From positions 2,954,239 through 3,018,238 of the forward strand of contig NC_011060.1 in assembly GCF_000020645.1 (NCBI RefSeq): a DNA stretch of 64,000 nt, read 5' to 3'. Source of the DNA: Pelodictyon phaeoclathratiforme BU-1. GTDB taxonomy: Bacteria; Bacteroidota; Chlorobiia; Chlorobiales; Chlorobiaceae. The notes below the pieces were generated by a model, which worked only from the letters and a program-made list of their open reading frames with translations, did no database searches and was not told the origin of the DNA. A program made the translations under genes and the position numbers. Shown one piece after another: positions 62,902-64,000 of the stretch. Positions within the stretch are counted from its first letter, which is position 1. The number at the start of each line of letters is the position of its first letter.

Positions 62902-63318
62902 TCAGGAAAGTATCATACCCTGCAACAACCCTCTGATCTCCTCCCTGAACGCTTCAAGGCCTGGGGAAGTCTTTCTTCTGCCCATATAAAGAAAAGCAAT
63001 GCAAAGCATTCCGTCGGCACTCCCTTCGTGCTGACCCACCTCTCGACTCTTTAACACTGATTTTTCATGTCGGTAAGCTTCTCTCATCATTCTTTTGATC
63101 TTGTTGCGCCCAACAGCAGAATGGACCGTTTTTTTACTCACCGCAAACAAAATAGACGGAAATGGCTGAAAACAAGCGTTGTCAAGCTGAAGAGAAGCGT
63201 ACACAATTCTTAAAAAATCACCCTTCACACTTTTTCCATTCTTGAAAAGGAGTGAGATCGGCAGCTTTTTCCTCAAGATCTCTTGCTTGCGCAGGGAATG
63301 ACTGTGCACCATATTCAA
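62902..63318 (-). CDS. rnpA: Ribonuclease P protein component
   Basis: The protein has 138 residues, possibly starting at the second methionine (63312). SLRKQEILRKKLPISLLFKNGKSV resembles the N-terminal substrate-binding part, and AVGRNKIKRMMREAYR is the RNR motif. It joins the RNase P RNA in tRNA 5' maturation. It lies 48 bases downstream of rpmH. Confidence 0.95.
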   Translation of the reverse strand: MNMVHSHSLRKQEILRKKLPISLLFKNGKSVKGDFLRIVYASLQLDNACFQPFPSILFAVSKKTVHSAVGRNKIKRMMREAYRHEKSVLKSREVGQHEGSADGMLCIAFLYMGRRKTSPGLEAFREEIRGLLQGMILS

Positions 63319-63366
63319 AACTTGAAAAGAGCAATTTTTTTGATACCGCCAGTCTCACGAACAAGC

Positions 63367-63528
63367 TTATTGACCAGCCGTACCCATCGCGCTGCTTACT
63401 GAAAGCGAATGACGTCCCTTTGCCCTTCTTGCAGACAGTACTTTTCGTCCATTCTTGGTAGACATTCTCTCACGGAATCCATGCTTGTTCCTTCTTTTCC
63501 TGTTCCTCGGCTGATAGGTTCTTTTCAT
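63367..63528 (-). CDS. rpmH: Ribosomal protein L34
   Basis: The protein has 53 residues, starting MKRTYQPRNRKRRNKHGF, followed by RERMSTKNGRKVLSARRAKGR, the near-universal L34 sequence, and a slightly longer C-terminal tail. It is the first gene of the leftward rpmH-rnpA-yidD-yidC series that flanks the chromosomal origin in most bacteria. Confidence 0.98.
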   Translation of the reverse strand: MKRTYQPRNRKRRNKHGFRERMSTKNGRKVLSARRAKGRHSLSVSSAMGTAGQ

Positions 63529-63565
63529 CGCTTATAGCTCCACACTTGTTTAGGTACAATTCAAA

Positions 63566-63595
63566 ATTATAGGGCGCGTAATTTAGCATATTGAA
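63566..63595 (-). promoter_or_regulatory. Candidate rpmH promoter
   Basis: On the minus strand TATAAT (63571-63566) has TTCAAT (63595-63590) 18 bases upstream. Transcription would start about 30 bases before the rpmH ATG. Confidence 0.5.
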
Positions 63596-63599
63596 CGGT

Positions 63600-64000
63600 C
63601 AATAACAAATGGTTCCACTCACTGACCATTCTATCGACAAGAACAACCACCCTCCAACCCTGAGTAATCAACACTATAGGAAGTAAAAAACAAGCACGCC
63701 ACCACAAGTTGTCAATAATGTTGATAACTTGTGGATAAAATATTTCAAACCCCGGAAACCCCAAATAATCCGCACACTCAAAAGAATCAACACATGTTGA
63801 CTACTCGAACAACTATTTTATATAACAACCAATTATATAATAGTTTAAAGTGTTGAAAAGTCTCCGGGCAAACACCCCTCCATACAACGGAAATTTCATA
63901 AAGGAAATTGTTTTTTATCCACATAAAACACTAACTTGTGAACAGTAAATGTTGATGGCGCTAACTATGAAGACCCTTACTCTTAAAAATACCGTATTTT
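63600..64000. other. Probable replication origin (oriC) region
   Basis: AT-rich and without genes. DnaA-box matches: TTATCCACA at 63915-63923 (plus strand), TTATCCACA on the minus strand at 63738-63730, and TTATCAACA on the minus strand at 63727-63719. A 33-base inverted repeat (CCACAAGTT...AACTTGTGG) spans 63702-63734. A second AT-only inverted repeat (AACTA...TTATATAA-N7-TTATATAA-TAGTT) spans about 63811-63845 and could be the unwinding element. The place next to rpmH, with dnaA expected just past the right edge, fits the usual origin layout. Confidence 0.75.
63702..63734. repeat. Inverted repeat in the origin region overlapping DnaA boxes
   Basis: CCACAAGTT (63702-63710) and AACTTGTGG (63726-63734) are exact complements, and the inner bases GTCAA/TTGAT extend the stem with one G-T mismatch. 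The right arm overlaps two DnaA-box-like sequences (63719-63738). Confidence 0.85.

Overview
The window reads as the origin-proximal end of a green sulfur bacterium chromosome (Chlorobiaceae, Chlorobium/Pelodictyon type). This placement is inferred from gene content and from family knowledge: a full mraZ-to-ftsZ cell-wall/division cluster with a fused murE-murF and a CoA-transferase directly after ftsZ, a partial F-type ATP synthase cluster carrying only Fo genes plus delta, a deoxyhypusine-synthase-like gene beside a small transaldolase, and yidC-yidD-rnpA-rpmH next to DnaA boxes. No search could be run, so the species is not named.

Layout. 1-5.1 kb is a small defence island: an Eco29kI-type restriction-modification pair (the methyltransferase runs off the left edge), a decayed CPBP protease gene, and a SEFIR/TIR-NB-ARC-TPR sensor gene. 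The last two lie between two diverged ~350 bp direct repeats. 5.6-12.9 kb holds housekeeping genes: small transaldolase, deoxyhypusine-synthase-like gene, SRP RNA, trpS, a HAD phosphatase, argS, nadD, a BamD-like lipoprotein and tRNA-Ala(CGC). 13.0-16.3 kb is the ATP synthase cluster, read leftward. 16.5-35.4 kb holds a yfiH-like gene, a CoA-transferase and the dcw cluster, read leftward from mraZ, with a candidate MraZ operator of three 10-bp-spaced boxes. 35.6-41.7 kb holds an NYN protein, chorismate mutase, mltG, pgk, a rhomboid protease, a DUF1232 protein and an rlmD-like gene.

41.9-58.4 kb is the second and larger defence island. It starts with a wrecked toxin-antitoxin pair. Next is a tightly coupled three-gene operon: PLD nuclease-SNF2 helicase, Eco57I-type adenine methyltransferase, and a RecF/SMC-like ATPase. 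Then comes a two-gene unit with its own promoter (unknown protein plus PemK/MazF-like protein). Last is a 1611-residue TIR-CHAT-NB-ARC-TPR protein whose TPR array is eleven near-identical 144 bp units. The PLD/helicase/methyltransferase/ATPase operon and the double-effector TIR-CHAT STAND protein are the best candidates for something not well described.

58.6-63.5 kb is a leftward housekeeping series (rpmH, rnpA, yidD, yidC, PAP2 phosphatase, ROK kinase, secreted cyclophilin). 63.6-64.0 kb is an AT-rich, gene-free region with DnaA boxes and inverted repeats that looks like oriC; dnaA would be expected just beyond the right edge.
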